From Pagrus major (lineage: Eukaryota; Chordata; Actinopteri; Spariformes; Sparidae): a stretch of 64,000 nt of DNA. Position 1 is the stretch's first letter. Each line of letters starts with the position of its first letter. The stretch is from contig NC_133230.1 of assembly GCF_040436345.1 (NCBI RefSeq), positions 11,170,197-11,234,196 of the forward strand, read 5' to 3'. A program made the position numbers and the translations under genes. This document shows, piece by piece, positions 13,576-25,908 of the stretch. The notes beneath the pieces were generated by a model. That model searched no databases. It was not told where the DNA came from and saw only the letters and a list, made by a program, of their open reading frames with translations.

Positions 13576-15058
13576 ATGAGGATCATTTTGCTTCTTTGCG
13601 CCACCTTGGCTCTGACCATCGCAGCAGGTGAGACTCAACACTGAACCCATCAACAGTTTTCAGTCTCCAGATGTTCACAGTAATATGATTCAAATCTGAT
13701 TCTACATTTTGAATTTGAACACTTGAGAATGGTACTGAATTTTTTTTTTTTTGATAGTTAACGGCAGGTTTACCTTTTTTCCCCACAGTAGTGCCCGTAG
13801 AGGAGGTGGCAGCTGCTGAGGAGGTTCCCCAAGGTAAGAGAAGTAACTGGGACTCCAAGGAAAATGTATTTTTCTGCTGTTCAGACGAAATTTATTTAAT
13901 CCAAAGAAACCATTCTGTAATCATCAGTATTTTTTTTTTTTTTTGATAGTTAACGGCAGGTTTACCTTTTTTTCCCCACAGTAGTGCCCGTAGAGGAGGT
14001 GGCAGCTGCTGAGGAGGTTCACCAAGGTAAGAGAAGTAACTGGGAGTCCAAGGAAAATGTATTTTTCTGCTGTTCAGATGAAATTTAATTAATCCAAAGA
14101 AAACATTCTGTAATCATCAGTAATTTTTTTTTTTTTTTAAGTAGATGGGGAACTGCCTGTTGAGACTGAAGTGGAAGAAGTAAAGCTGGTGGTTGATGGC
14201 AAGAAGAGCAGCTGTCCAAACAACTGGTCCAAATATGAATCCAGATGTTTCATGTTCGTCAACAGAGAGGTGTCCTGGGTGGACGCAGAGGTACACTCAG
14301 ACACTTGAGTCCACATTTAAATCATAATGATTTCATCCTCCAAACAGAGATTTGTCCTGTAACTGTGTGAATTAAAAGATTTCCATCTTCTTCTTTTGCA
14401 GAGTTACTGTCTGCGTTACGGTACCAACCTCGCCTCCATCCACAACAATGGAGAGTATGATTTCATCCGGGAGGTTGTGAAGAGCGGCACAAGTCGTTAT
14501 CCAGAAACCTGGCTTGGTGGCAATGATGCTGTGAAGGTAGAGAACAAAACCTTATTTTACAGACTGACTGACTTAAAGACGAAGCCTATTTCACTGTCAA
14601 ACAAATGTGAGTTTGGCTGACGGATTAAGTGCTGATAATCCAACAGTCTCAGATCTGTTCTTTATCCTCACGCATTGCAAAAGCACAATTGGAGTAGTTT
14701 ACTGTCAGGATTTTCTGTGAAAACTTGTTAATAGTAGTTTCTGTTTGTTTGACAGTTAATAATTGAGTTTGTTTCACAGGATTCCACTTGGCTCTGGAGC
14801 GACGGTTCAAGCTTTAATTTCCGGGGTTGGAGCTTCGGCGAGCCCAACAATAATTGGGGCAATGAGAGATGTGTTGTGATGAACTATTCAGGTACAGTAA
14901 TATGATGTGATATCTTTTCATGTATAATCTGCTCACTGCTCACTTACCAACTTCTAAAACACTGACCTGAACTTTTCTGCCTCTTAGATGACTTCCTCAT
15001 GGGTGATGTGAGCTGTGAGCTGAGGCACTCCTTCGTCTGCGGAACAAGACCTCTGTAA
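13576..15058 (+). CDS. C-type lectin-like protein, copy A of the plus-strand pair member (EPN/MGD type)
   Basis: Seven coding exons with GT-AG introns: 13576-13627, 13789-13833, 13982-14026, 14142-14290, 14402-14536, 14780-14891, 14988-15058. The product is 202 residues. The signal peptide is residues 1-17 (MRIILLLCATLALTIAA). An acidic linker follows, with two near-identical 15-residue blocks (VVPVEEVAAAEEVPQ and VVPVEEVAAAEEVHQ) from a duplicated exon. The CTLD starts at CPNNW (72-76), with six cysteines (72, 83, 100, 173, 189, 197). EPN (163-165) is kept, but the usual WND position reads MGD (184-186). Calcium site 2 is therefore altered, and sugar binding may be weakened or changed. Exon phases match the minus-strand lectin, showing common origin. 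It probably encodes a secreted ladderlectin/nattectin-like or type II antifreeze-like protein. At the fourth exon an AG three bases further on (TAG at 14144) could also serve as acceptor. Confidence 0.9.
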
Positions 15059-15176
15059 ATCTTAAGACTATAAGAAACCTTATTTTTGTAAAATGAATTA
15101 CGGCAGTAGTAAAAGCAGCAATGTTCAGTTTGTTGTACGTCGAAATGTTTTGGAAAATTGTGGGAAAAAATGACAA

Positions 15177-15182
15177 AATAAA
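15177..15182 (+). terminator. Poly(A) signal of plus-strand lectin A
   Basis: AATAAA about 120 bases after the stop, followed by a T- and G-rich stretch (TTTGCTTTGTCTTTGTTG). The same arrangement occurs at 27510-27515 and 33962-33967. Confidence 0.75.
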
Positions 15183-15289
15183 GGTTTTCATGATGCAGTA
15201 AAATGAGATTTGCTTTGTCTTTGTTGAACTAATAACACATCAGCAAGTTAGTGCTTTTACACTTTATCCTCCCACCATCCTTACAATGA

Positions 15290-15680
15290 CACAAATTCCC
15301 CACAGTTAATTTAATTTTTACTCTACTACACATATGTGATAACTATAGTTACTAGTTACTTTGAGGATTGCATGCTGCTGCATCAGGGCCAAAGTAAATT
15401 TTAAATTAATCAGATTAAAATTTTTTTTAAAAACACTGATTTTGATAATCAGAAAAATGCTGAATATCTGATAAAAAATCGGCCACTATACACGTAAATA
15501 TTTGTATAACTTTACTTTTACTTTTAATACTTAAGTACATTTATGCCAGAAAATTACTTTTGATACTTAAGTGCATTATACTCAAGTACTATTTATATGG
15601 GCGACTTTCACTTTTGCCAAATGAATATTTTTACACGATATCTTTACTTTTACTCAAGTATGACTTTTGGTTACTTTTTA
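15290..15680 (+). repeat. Truncated CAGTG-type MITE at the A/B junction
   Basis: Left end lost. The interior matches the stretch at 34085-34405, which ends TTTTTACAACACTG. Here it stops at GGTTACTTTTTA and runs directly into the block B start (CTTTAATG), so the duplication breakpoint lies in this element's right terminus. Confidence 0.65.
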
Positions 15681-17830
15681 CTTTAATGTTATGGGGTCAT
15701 GAGTCAGAATGTACTATCACAGTCCTCTCAAGTATAGAAGTACACAAATGTGTGTGTGTTTGTGTGTCTGACCATATCTCAACCTGCAGTCTGAACAGCC
15801 AGTGTTTTAGGGATTAGAGCTGTCAACAATACAGATTTTTAGTCAGCAGTGCAGACCACTTGAAAGTTTGTAGTATAGTATTTGATACTATTGTTCCCTG
15901 CCTCCACCTGCTGTTTGTATCCACAGCCATGTCTCTTTTGAACCTTTTTTTTTTTTTTTTTTCAAATATAAGTGAGGAGCTCTGATGAGCCCTGATCCTT
16001 TTTGAATTGCACCTCATTCAGTACACATTCACATTGATTTCATAGGAGGAGAGTGGAGAGCATTGTTTCATTCTTTCCCACTAAAATTTCTCTCCCAGCT
16101 GCTTCTCAGCTCCTGGTCCTGTGGGTCACTGCCGGCCACATTCTGCTTTCTTTGTTGTAAAGAGTCCAACCAGCATGTTTGATTGACTCTGCAGGGCGCT
16201 TCACACTCAGAGCTGTCTGACTTTCTGTGGCTATGAACAGGTGTGGAAGAAGCTGCACCCAGCGAGAGGAATCAAACATGGCTGATCTCAGAAGCCATTT
16301 ATTTCCCCTCACTGTCCTTCTCTTATCGCACGTGTAAATATCACTGATTTTTATTTTCCTCTTTTTACTTTTTATTACAGAGTTGTTTATATCTCGTTTC
16401 CCTCATCATGCCGATGAAGCAGTCTTAGTTTGTGCATTTTTTGTAAATAAGTTTCTTTTTTTCACAATTCAAAATGTAAATACTGCAAAGGAAAAAAAAA
16501 ATCAGCCTACTCCTCATGTTCGTCAACGATCCTTCTCTCTCTTTCTCTGTCCCGTGGTCCAGTGAAAACTGTAAAGTCGCTGTTGACATCGTTACTCCGC
16601 TGTCCCCTCTGATGTGGGACCACCTGACTGTTGAATGAATGTTACCAGGGTTCTGTTCCAAAATGGTCTTTTCGATCACCGACCTCTCCAAAACCATAAC
16701 TGACACGTGTCGTATTGTCTTAGGTGGCAGCAGAATCTTGAATCCAGTCTCTCTGACATACACACCTATATCTACGGTTGATCTAAACAGTGATTTTTGT
16801 CTTAGTTTTTTACCATTAAAGAGCGTTTTTGTTAAGCACCTTAACGGAAGTTACTGCCCCAATCCCCCTTTTTACAGGCTGCAGATTCTCCACATGAGGG
16901 AGCTGTTCAGTCAGTTTTACACATGACCGCCTGGGCCAATTACAGTGAAACATATTCAAGATGCATCTTTCATTGTTTTCTTTTAGGCCTCCTGCCATTT
17001 TACTGTACAATTAAAGGAACAGTTCATTATCTACCCGCCTGGCCTCAGTCAGGTGAAGTTTTGTAGTCCACAAAACATTTCTGGAGCCTCACAGCAAAAT
17101 AGCGTTGCAGTATTCTGCTAAACAGCTGATGTAGATGGGGACTTGATTCAAAACAACATAAAATGGCTCCATACAGCTCGTCTGGCATAATCCAAGTCTG
17201 CGGTAGCCCTGAGGTCCAAAATTGGACCTGCATGTTTTTGTGTCTTTTCCTTCCACTTGCTCGATCGTTGTCATTTTGGAACAGAACTCCGTCTGTGTGA
17301 TGCGACCGATTGCGGTTTATTATTACTGTGCAGTATTGAGAAAAAAAAAATGACTAAGCTGCAGGTGTGACGTATGACTCTTGATCTCAAAAGTGTTTAG
17401 TTGGACCAGAAATCACTCGATCTCCAGCTAGAACTCAACATGGGCATTTTGTATTATGTGCTGTACGGCATTCAGAATTGCTGCTAATGATCACAAGATG
17501 TCAGAGATAGATATCTGTGTTGTGACTGCAGACAGAGCCACCTCTCAGCTGTGTGTGAGTGTGTGTGTGTGTGTGTGTATGTGGTCAGGAAACATGCATA
17601 AATCGACAGAAATTGTACTTCTTTGCTTTTAAACTCTCTGAAACCTCAGTTTGTGTCACTTATATTTAATTTGTTTTTACCCCTCATGCTGTTAACATTG
17701 GTCTCTTCCGTCCTGGTGGACTGATGTGTCGGAGGGACGGACGGAGAAAGAGAGAGAAACAAACACAAACCTGTCTGTCTCTGTTCTGTGTGTGTGTATG
17801 ATATGGACTCATTTACTGTAATAAAGTGAT
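15681..17830 (+). other. Second copy of the 3'UTR-like stretch
   Basis: Copy of 3250-5410, again ending in AATAAA (17820-17825). Differences include single-base changes and a short loss in the repeat starting near 17010. No exon chain is present. Confidence 0.35.
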
Positions 17831-18687
17831 GAAGCTGTGTTTACATCGTGTGCACTGTTTCTCTTCCCTATTCAGAGGTATTTAACTGGATTTAAGTTTA
17901 GTTTGAGACACTGTGATGAGGACTCCTTCAGGCTCCAGTTCAATGGATAGCTGCTCCTTCATAAAAGCTTGCTGGACCCATCGTGTCCCAATCAAACTCA
18001 AAATTAAGCTTGTAATGTATTACATCTGTAGTACATTACAAGTGTAATGTACTACATTCTCTCCATCCAAGTTTTGTGGAAATCTGTTCAGTAGTTTTTT
18101 GTGTAATCCTGCTCACAAACAAAACAAAACATAACCTCCTATTCGGACGTAAAACGGCGAGAAAGTGACAACAAATTAAATGTATGGTCCAGACGGCACG
18201 ATTGTCAAACCAGCCTTCACATTAAAAGCAGTCCTGTGGTCCAGTCAGTCGAACTATCACCTATCTAGGACTCAAGCACTAACGAGGTAAAATAGGTCAG
18301 ACTATAGCTAAAAGAAATCTTGCTGAAGTAGATAACATAACTAATTAACTTAATTACACATTTATAGTGTATAGTTTCGTTATGCGTCAACTGTTTAACT
18401 TCAAATCTTTGAGTTCAAACATAAAATAGCTGAAATCCTGACGTGTAACTCAATGTTTGTTTTTTCATGAACCTTTTTTAAACATTGAAATATGTTTTCT
18501 AAAGTTTTCTGTCCATATTCTAATTAATTTGGTATCAACATAACATGGCCACATGGCCATTTCATGTTTAAAAATGGGAAAGAAAGAATGAGGGAGAACA
18601 TTTTCAGAAATTTCATTTATTTTTTCAAACTTCATCTATTTCTCAAAAACTGGAGATTACAGTAAACATTGTGATGTCATCTACAAC

Positions 18688-18693
18688 TTTATT
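18688..18693 (-). terminator. Poly(A) signal of minus-strand lectin B
   Basis: TTTATT on the plus strand, AATAAA on the coding strand, at the same distance from the stop codon as in block A. Confidence 0.65.
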
Positions 18694-18766
18694 TTCCAAG
18701 TGATTTCTTTCTTTGTGAATTGTTTGAGACATAGATGAGGAGATTTCCCATGAACACAACTGGACT

Positions 18767-19421
18767 TTATGGTCTTGTTCCGCAGACGAAAGGAAACTGG
18801 AATTCGCAGGGCATATCGTTCCAGAGGTCGTACACTAAAAATGAGACATGAGAGAAAGGTTTTGAAAATGGATTTTACAACTATCTGTGCTGAATTCTGT
18901 CAGAAGAAGTCGATTCAAGAACTGAAAGAGGAGAAAAAAATGAATTCACTGTACCTGAGCGGTTTATTTCAATGCATCTCTCGTTGCCTCCAGAGTTGTT
19001 GGGCTCGTCTATGCCCCAGAGGTGGAAGTTAAACCCTGACCCATCACTCCAGAACCATGCAGACTCCTGCAAAACAATTAAATAAAGTTATAACACATCT
19101 TAAAGACTCGCATAAAATAAAAATCATCACTGACGCTCCAGGATTGAAGGATTTTAAAAAAGTCTGACTTTACAAAGAAAAGAAGATCATTGAGACGCCA
19201 AATGTAGAATTTAAATTCTTGTGCTTTGACTCGAACGATCAGTGTAGATTAAAGTTCCTCGTTACCCTGATTGCATCAGTGCCGCCGATCCAGGTTTGGC
19301 CTAAACGACCGGTGCTCTGTGTCAACATATCCTGGATGAATTTGTACTCTCCTGTGTTGTGGATGGAGGCGAGGTTGGCGCCCCTGTTCACACAGTGTTT
19401 CTGTAAAAGATGAGATCAGGG

Positions 19422-19481
<60 letters not shown>

Positions 19482-19569
19482 GTGTATATATATGTATATA
19501 CATATATATACACATATATATATGTGTATATATATGTATATACATATATATATACACACACACACACAC

Positions 19570-19640
<71 letters not shown>

Positions 19641-20958
19641 AACTGGATTTAAATGTATCAGGCTCTACCTCTGCATCTATCCAGGTCATTTCTCTGTTGA
19701 TGATGATGAAACATCTGGATCCATATTGAGACCAGCCAGTCGGACAGATGTTTCTCACATCACCCAGCATCCCTTCCTTTACTTCCTCCACCACAGGTGC
19801 AGTCTCCACCTTTTCAAACTTTCCTGTCATCAGAGCCAATGAAAAAAGTTACTTACATAATGAGGTGCTGGTTTATTTCTTTAAAGAATAGTTCTTCTCT
19901 ATGAAACTATTGTTGTTGGATAGTTGGTTCTCGTTGTTGTCCGGGATGTTCTGTCTCACCTGGCCGCACGTTCTGCTGGATGTCCTTTGTCTCCTTCACT
20001 GGATCTGTTGGAGAAGAAGATTAGGACTGTAGTCATGGACAGATGAGCCTGTCACAGCAGTCTCAAACCAGTCCGCCCACCATTTAATAATTCTTCTTGG
20101 CTCCAGGATTAGTGAAGCAAAATTAAATGAAGTAAATCACCAAAACTAACAGACTAGCAGCAAACTGGGGACATTTTGGGGTCTGGTTGCTAACTTTCCC
20201 TTGACTGGTAATCCAGCCTTGTGCTAGTTGGGAAAAGATACAGAACTTTAGTGATTTTTATTGAAAATGTTTATTTAGTCTAATTAAAAGGTCGCACTGA
20301 AAAACAAAAAGAAAATCATGATTGTACAGTGTCTTATAACAGGGTGAACGGCAGCTCTTGTTTCTGCACTATGTAACGTCAGTGAGAGGATCACACCATT
20401 ACAAACATGTTTACTTCAACATACAAGTTTTCAACACATAACGTTGCTATGACAGAATGAGTTGATTAGATTTTTGTCAATGTTCAGTCAGTTTGAAGCT
20501 GAAATTTCTGAACTCTGAACACTGTATGCATTTATGTCTAGTATTTCCACACAATACTTGTAAATGTAAATACAGAACCAATACTTCTTTTACTGTTTAT
20601 ATTCACTAATTCTATCTAATTTAATAAATGAAATTTTAGAGTTGGCAAAGTTACAGATTTTTCATTTTATTGTTTATTTTACATTCGACATTTAAATTGC
20701 TCTTTGTAATGGTTTTATTTTCTGTTTCTGTCCATTCAGTGTAAAAAAAAGCTGACATTTCTGAATTCTTACAACTTCTATGACTAACAGTGTATGAATT
20801 ATGCCTTTCAGAGAAACTTTTATACTCCAGTATTTCCACATGACTAACACTCAACCTTTTTAAAGAAATAAAAAGCAGTTTAAAGTTGCTTCACTCCAGC
20901 TCTCACCTGCTGAAACAGCCAGAGCGAAGGCAGCACAGAGAAGAAAAACAGCCCTCAT
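18767..20958 (-). CDS. C-type lectin-like protein (ladderlectin/nattectin-like), copy B, EPN/WND type
   Basis: Exons 20907-20958, 19960-20004, 19669-19823, 19266-19400, 18955-19066 and 18767-18834, giving 188 residues. It has the same signal peptide, linker, six cysteines, EPN (150-152) and WND (171-173) as the block A copy at 6360-8621. Relative to that copy, only three residues differ: Thr57 to Asn, Ala104 to Lys (two changes in one codon) and Arg111 to Thr. The stop codon is TAA rather than TGA. No synonymous difference was seen in the sense codons. The two changes at 104 and 111 fall in one stretch of the CTLD between EY and QST. It is intact and has the same TATA box and leader, so it is presumably expressed. 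It is head to head with the lectin at 25909. Confidence 0.9.
19421..19636. repeat. (TA)n/(TG)n microsatellite in lectin intron, block B
   Basis: Shorter counterpart of 7014-7297, with the same mix of TA, TATG and CA runs. The length difference accounts for about 70 bases of the offset change between blocks. Confidence 0.95.
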
Positions 20959-21127
20959 TGTTTAGAGTGATGACCTGCTGCAACACATGTCAAAAGATTA
21001 AAAAATATACTTTATATATTAATCTTTAAACTTTATCTTGTGAAAGCAAGTCTGGAGATAAGATGCAACTTTGCAGTCTCACCTTCCTCAGCAGAGCCTG
21101 TCGGTGTCTGCAGGATGTGGAGTGAAG

Positions 21128-21135
21128 CTTTTATA
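21128..21135 (-). promoter_or_regulatory. TATA box of minus-strand lectin B
   Basis: TATAAAAG on the coding strand, identical in setting to the block A box. A noncoding leader exon with a GTGAGA donor follows at about 21083. Confidence 0.75.
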
Positions 21136-21793
21136 CAGAGACGACAAGGAAATAGATTTGTACTTCAAACAATTATCGAAAAGTCATCATACGTTCAAAG
21201 TCCAACCAATTTATTGACTGCAGTTACCAATGAAGTTTGATCTCTTTGAGCATAATAAGTGCATTATCAAAGGAGGAAGTTACTTTATTTTTGTTACCAT
21301 TGTTATAAATGTGTTTTACTTTGAGTTGATTCGATGTTTTTTCATTAATTCCACAATTATTTTATTTGCTTATAAATCAAAACAGATTTCTGTTGCAGCT
21401 CCTTTCCTGCAGTGATGGACTGTAACTCAGCTGATGTATATTTTGTTTTACTAATCTAAATCTGCAAAGTAACTAGTAATTAAAGTGATCGAATAACTGT
21501 ATCGAAGTAAAAAGTATTCAAAATGAAGTGTTGCAGAAGTGTAATGGTGCACAAATTGGAAATACTTGAGTAAAGTACAAGTACCTAAAATTTGTATTTA
21601 ACTACAGTACTCAGGTAAATGTATATCATTAATCCACAATATATTCTAAGTACATCTACTCAAGTACTGTACTTAAGTTTATTTTTAGGTACTTTATATT
21701 TTCTGCTACGTTACACGTCCACATCACTACACAAATATTGTACTTTTACTCCACATGATTATTTGATAACTTTAGTTACTTGTTACTTTGCAG

Positions 21794-22184
21794 CAGTGAT
21801 GGAATGTAAATAATTTATTTAAGTACTGTACTTAAGTAAGATTTTGAGGTACATTTTGAAGGCAAATATTGTACTTTTACTCCACTACATTTATCTGTTC
21901 ACTGTCCTTACGAGTTTGCAGATGAAAAAAAACAAAAACAGCACCGATTCTGATAAGATCAGATAGATAGATGCCCACAGTAAACAGTTTATACATACAT
22001 GTAAATATGTTTACTTTTACTTTTACTTGTGCTTTTGATATTTAAGTCAATTTAATATCAAATACTTTTAGACTTTTCCTCAAGTACTATTCATGTGAAT
22101 GATTTTTTTTAACACAATATCTTTATCTTTACTTTTACTGAAGTATTACTCAAGTAAGACTTTTGAGTGCTTTTTACAACACTG
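21794..22184 (+). repeat. CAGTG-ended MITE, block B copy 1
   Basis: Counterpart of 9458-9848, with the same termini. Confidence 0.6.
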
Positions 22185-25100
22185 TATTTCAGTTTAAATG
22201 ATCAAGACACTGCAAGGTCACTCTGCTGTCAAAGATTCATTCACAGTAGCTTTCTATTTCCCTGTAAGCCCCTCATATAACTATATTATGTAATTGATAT
22301 CAGTGTCTATATCTGCTGTTAATCTACATATTGATAAGTTCCCAGAGTAGTTCAGAGTTTTAAGACTGGCTGTTCTAACAATACACCATAATCACAGTGA
22401 TTTAAGACCCAGCACAGACGGAAACTGCATCATGAACGCAGAGTCATTCTCGCTCCGGCTGACAAGGTGGATGAGGGGCATCACGTACAGGTCACGTATC
22501 CACTGACATAAAACTAATAAATAATTGAACCAATCTGTATTTCCTTGAGCAGTTAAGGACAGCCTGTTCTTAGACTGATGACAAAGTGCCGATCAAATGA
22601 ACAGGCTAGATGGGAAATTGTTTTAAATTGTAAAAATACAACAGAAAAAAAATCAGAAAATGACTCCATGCAGCTCATCTGGTGTAATCCAAGTCTCTGG
22701 AAGCTCCGAGATCCTGAATTTATTTGAAAAGACTTCACACATCATGTCTGTGATGCTGTTCCCCACATTACATATTTACATATTTGTATATTCATATATT
22801 ATATCTACTGATAGGTGACCACCAACAGTGAGGCCAATGCAGAATAAATCAGCGATGCCAAAACATTTACACAAATAAATACTCTTACTACAGATTTCTG
22901 TTGCAGCTCCATTCCTGCAGTGATGGAATGTAACTAAGTAGATTTACTCAAGTACTGTACTTCAGTATATTTTTAGGTACTTGAGTATTTCTATTTTCTG
23001 CTACTTTATACTTCCACTCCACAACATGTTGGAGGCAAATATTGTACTTTCACTCTGCTATGATTATTTGATAACTTTACTTTACTAGTTACTAGTTACT
23101 CTGCAGATTACTGCATCAGAGCCAAAGCAGCACATTTTACATTTGTTTATTTTACTTGGCGATCAGATTTTTTAAAAATATAAATAAAAAAAACAAAGAA
23201 ATACTTGGATAATAAGAAAAAAGATGAGTGCTTAGATCGGTCGGCCCACAGTATACAGGTACACATACATGTAAATGTATCGTTTTACTTTACTTGTGCT
23301 TTTGATACTTAAGTACATTTAATGCCAGATACTTTAAAACTTTTACTCAAGTGCTATTCATATGGGTAACTCTCACTTTTACCAAAGTAATATTTCAACA
23401 CAATATGTTTACTTTTACTTAAATTTGACTTTTAAGTACTTTTTACAAAACTGTATTTCAGTGTAAAAATGATAAAGACTCCACAAGGTGCACACGGGAC
23501 GATGTTTCAAGGCCCTTCCACCTCTCTGCCTTTCTTCTTTGTCCTCCTCATCCTCACTGTGCTGACATACACCTCCTCTGGGAAGCTTCTGGTGTCATTG
23601 TGCTTCTGGCTCCTGCACAGCTGTGGGAAAAAAGGCTGTTCTCCATCAGGACTTGTATCACAAAATGAAATGAAAAATAAGAATAAGCTGAATTTGTGCT
23701 CACAATCTGTTTTGTAATTAATACAAAAATACAGATTTTAAGTGCTGACATTCAGTAACAGTAGCTTAACTTTCCACCTTGTTGCTCTGGTCATCTTGAG
23801 ATCTAGTTTTGGTTTCAGAATTAGTAATTCTGATATAAATCATTAAACATATCAAAACAGTCTGCTGTCAAAGGTTCATTCACAGCAGTAATCTATATAT
23901 CATATAACTATATTATGTTAGATATCAATTAATTGGCAACGTTTTAGAGGTTTAAGACTGGCGGTTCTAGTAATACACCATAAACACAGTGATTTAAGAC
24001 CCAGCACAGATGGAAACTGCATCATGAACTCTGAGTCATTCTCGCTCCAGCTGACAAGGTGGATGAGGGGAATTACGTACAGGTCACGTAACCACTGACA
24101 TAAAACTAATTGATAAAAGGCTGTAACTGCTCAAGGAAATACAGATTAGCTCAATTATTAGACTGACGACAAAATGAAGGTCAAAATGATCACGCAAATT
24201 GTGTGTTTAACCTCAGACCAGGACTGATCAGAGTCAGACTGACCTTAAAGGAACAGTTCATCCAAAAATGAAGATTCAGTCATTATTATTATTATCACTC
24301 AGCCTCATGCTGATGAAAAATCTGGTGAAGTTTGTAAAAACATGTTTGGAACTTCACATCAAAACAGTTGTTATTTGTTAAGATCTGTGAAAGTGACTTT
24401 AACCAATCACAACATCTAGAGGTTGAACAGCAGGGTCATCGCGTGCTCGTCTCAAGATCCACTCCATTCAAGTTTCAGCTTTATTTGAGATGTGGAGTTC
24501 CTTTATGAAGAGTAGACTTCACATCAGATGTTATCAAAGTTTCAGTTATTTCATGCTTCATCTTTGATATTTTCTGACCTGAAGTGAAAAAATATAAGAC
24601 CCTTGCAAAATTCAAAAGTCTGTTTTCCTAACATCACAAAGAACTAAGATCCCACATCTCCTTCACGCCTGAGAGGGTTGAGACTTGGACACGATGGGAT
24701 AGACAGTCAACGCTGAAGCTACATGATATTCAACAGAAACAACGTTCGGGTGCAAGAGTCCACATGTGGAGATTCTCATCCACAGGTGGAAAAAAGAATG
24801 AATGAATGAATGAATGAATGAATGAATGAATGAATGTAATTCACATCTAGAATTGTACATTTCTCATGTGGTAACTTTAATTAACTTGTGAAGAAATCCA
24901 GTCACTTCTGTCCAGTTCACATTCGTTTCTCTTCACGTTAAAATTTTTAGTTCTGGTGTGAAACTGTTGAATTGAGCTGTGAGGAAACAGATCGAGTGAT
25001 GTCACGTGTCATGTTTTGTTTCCACATGTGAAAGAAAGTTTAAAATTTTAAGTGTAAAGGTTAAATAATGTCACATGTGAGCTACATCTGTTCATATGTG

Positions 25101-25700
25101 AGTAGCTTTTTTTCACATGTGCATTAGAATTTCGTCACGCGGCTCATGAAATCACTTGAAACTTCATGGGAATCGCTCATTTTCACACATTTTCACAGCT
25201 ATTTTTGCATGTGAACTACAATTGTAACATGTGGAGAGAAAACAATATCACATGTGAACTGGACATTTTTACAAGTGATTGGCTTTTGTTGCACATGAAT
25301 GAATTTTCCACATATTAAAACACGTCAAAATTTGTATTTCACTGGTGAAAAGGCCATTTTCATGTTTTTTTCACGTGCACATGTGAAAAAAAGCCACACA
25401 CATATGAATGCCTGTGATTTGCATGTAAAAATATGAATTACTTAATTTTGTCTTCATTTTCATTCATATGTGAAAAATAAATAGCCAGTCACATATGAAA
25501 AGATACATTTCACTACACTTGCAATTCATCAAGAAACAATGTTGTAAGTGATGAGGAGGAACTTTGATGAAGTTCTCAGGACAAAACATCCACTTCCTTG
25601 TTCTGCAAATATGTAACCAAAGAGATCAAACTTCAGCGATAATAGCCGACAATAAATCAGCTGAACTTTGTTATTTTCAAACCCCGTTTATGTCCTCGAT
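22185..25700. other. Spacer between the head-to-head lectins (block B)
   Basis: Copy of the block A spacer: CAGTG-type MITE at 22918-23453, the repeated open frame at 23469-23717, (AATG)n at about 24794-24836, and the CACATGTG cluster at about 25023-25385. No exons were seen. Confidence 0.55.
22918..23453 (+). repeat. CAGTG-ended MITE, block B copy 2
   Basis: Counterpart of 10582-11117, with the same CAGTGATGG start and ACAAAACTG end. Confidence 0.65.
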
Positions 25701-25704
25701 CGTG

Positions 25705-25712
25705 TATATAAG
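25705..25712 (+). promoter_or_regulatory. TATA box of plus-strand lectin B
   Basis: TATATAAG before the noncoding first exon, identical to block A. Confidence 0.75.
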
Positions 25713-25908
25713 TGTGATTCACTCTGCAGCTTCACAGAGCAGCAGACACTCAGCTGAGAGGTTTCACTACTGACGCAGGTGAGAAACTAAATCATTTGAA
25801 GATTTAGAGTTTCATTCAAACTTCAATATAAATAACAGCAGATTAATATGTTGTTTTTAATCATTTTGCGTTCTTGCATTGCAGCAGTCCAGCTCATCTC
25901 TGTACAAA

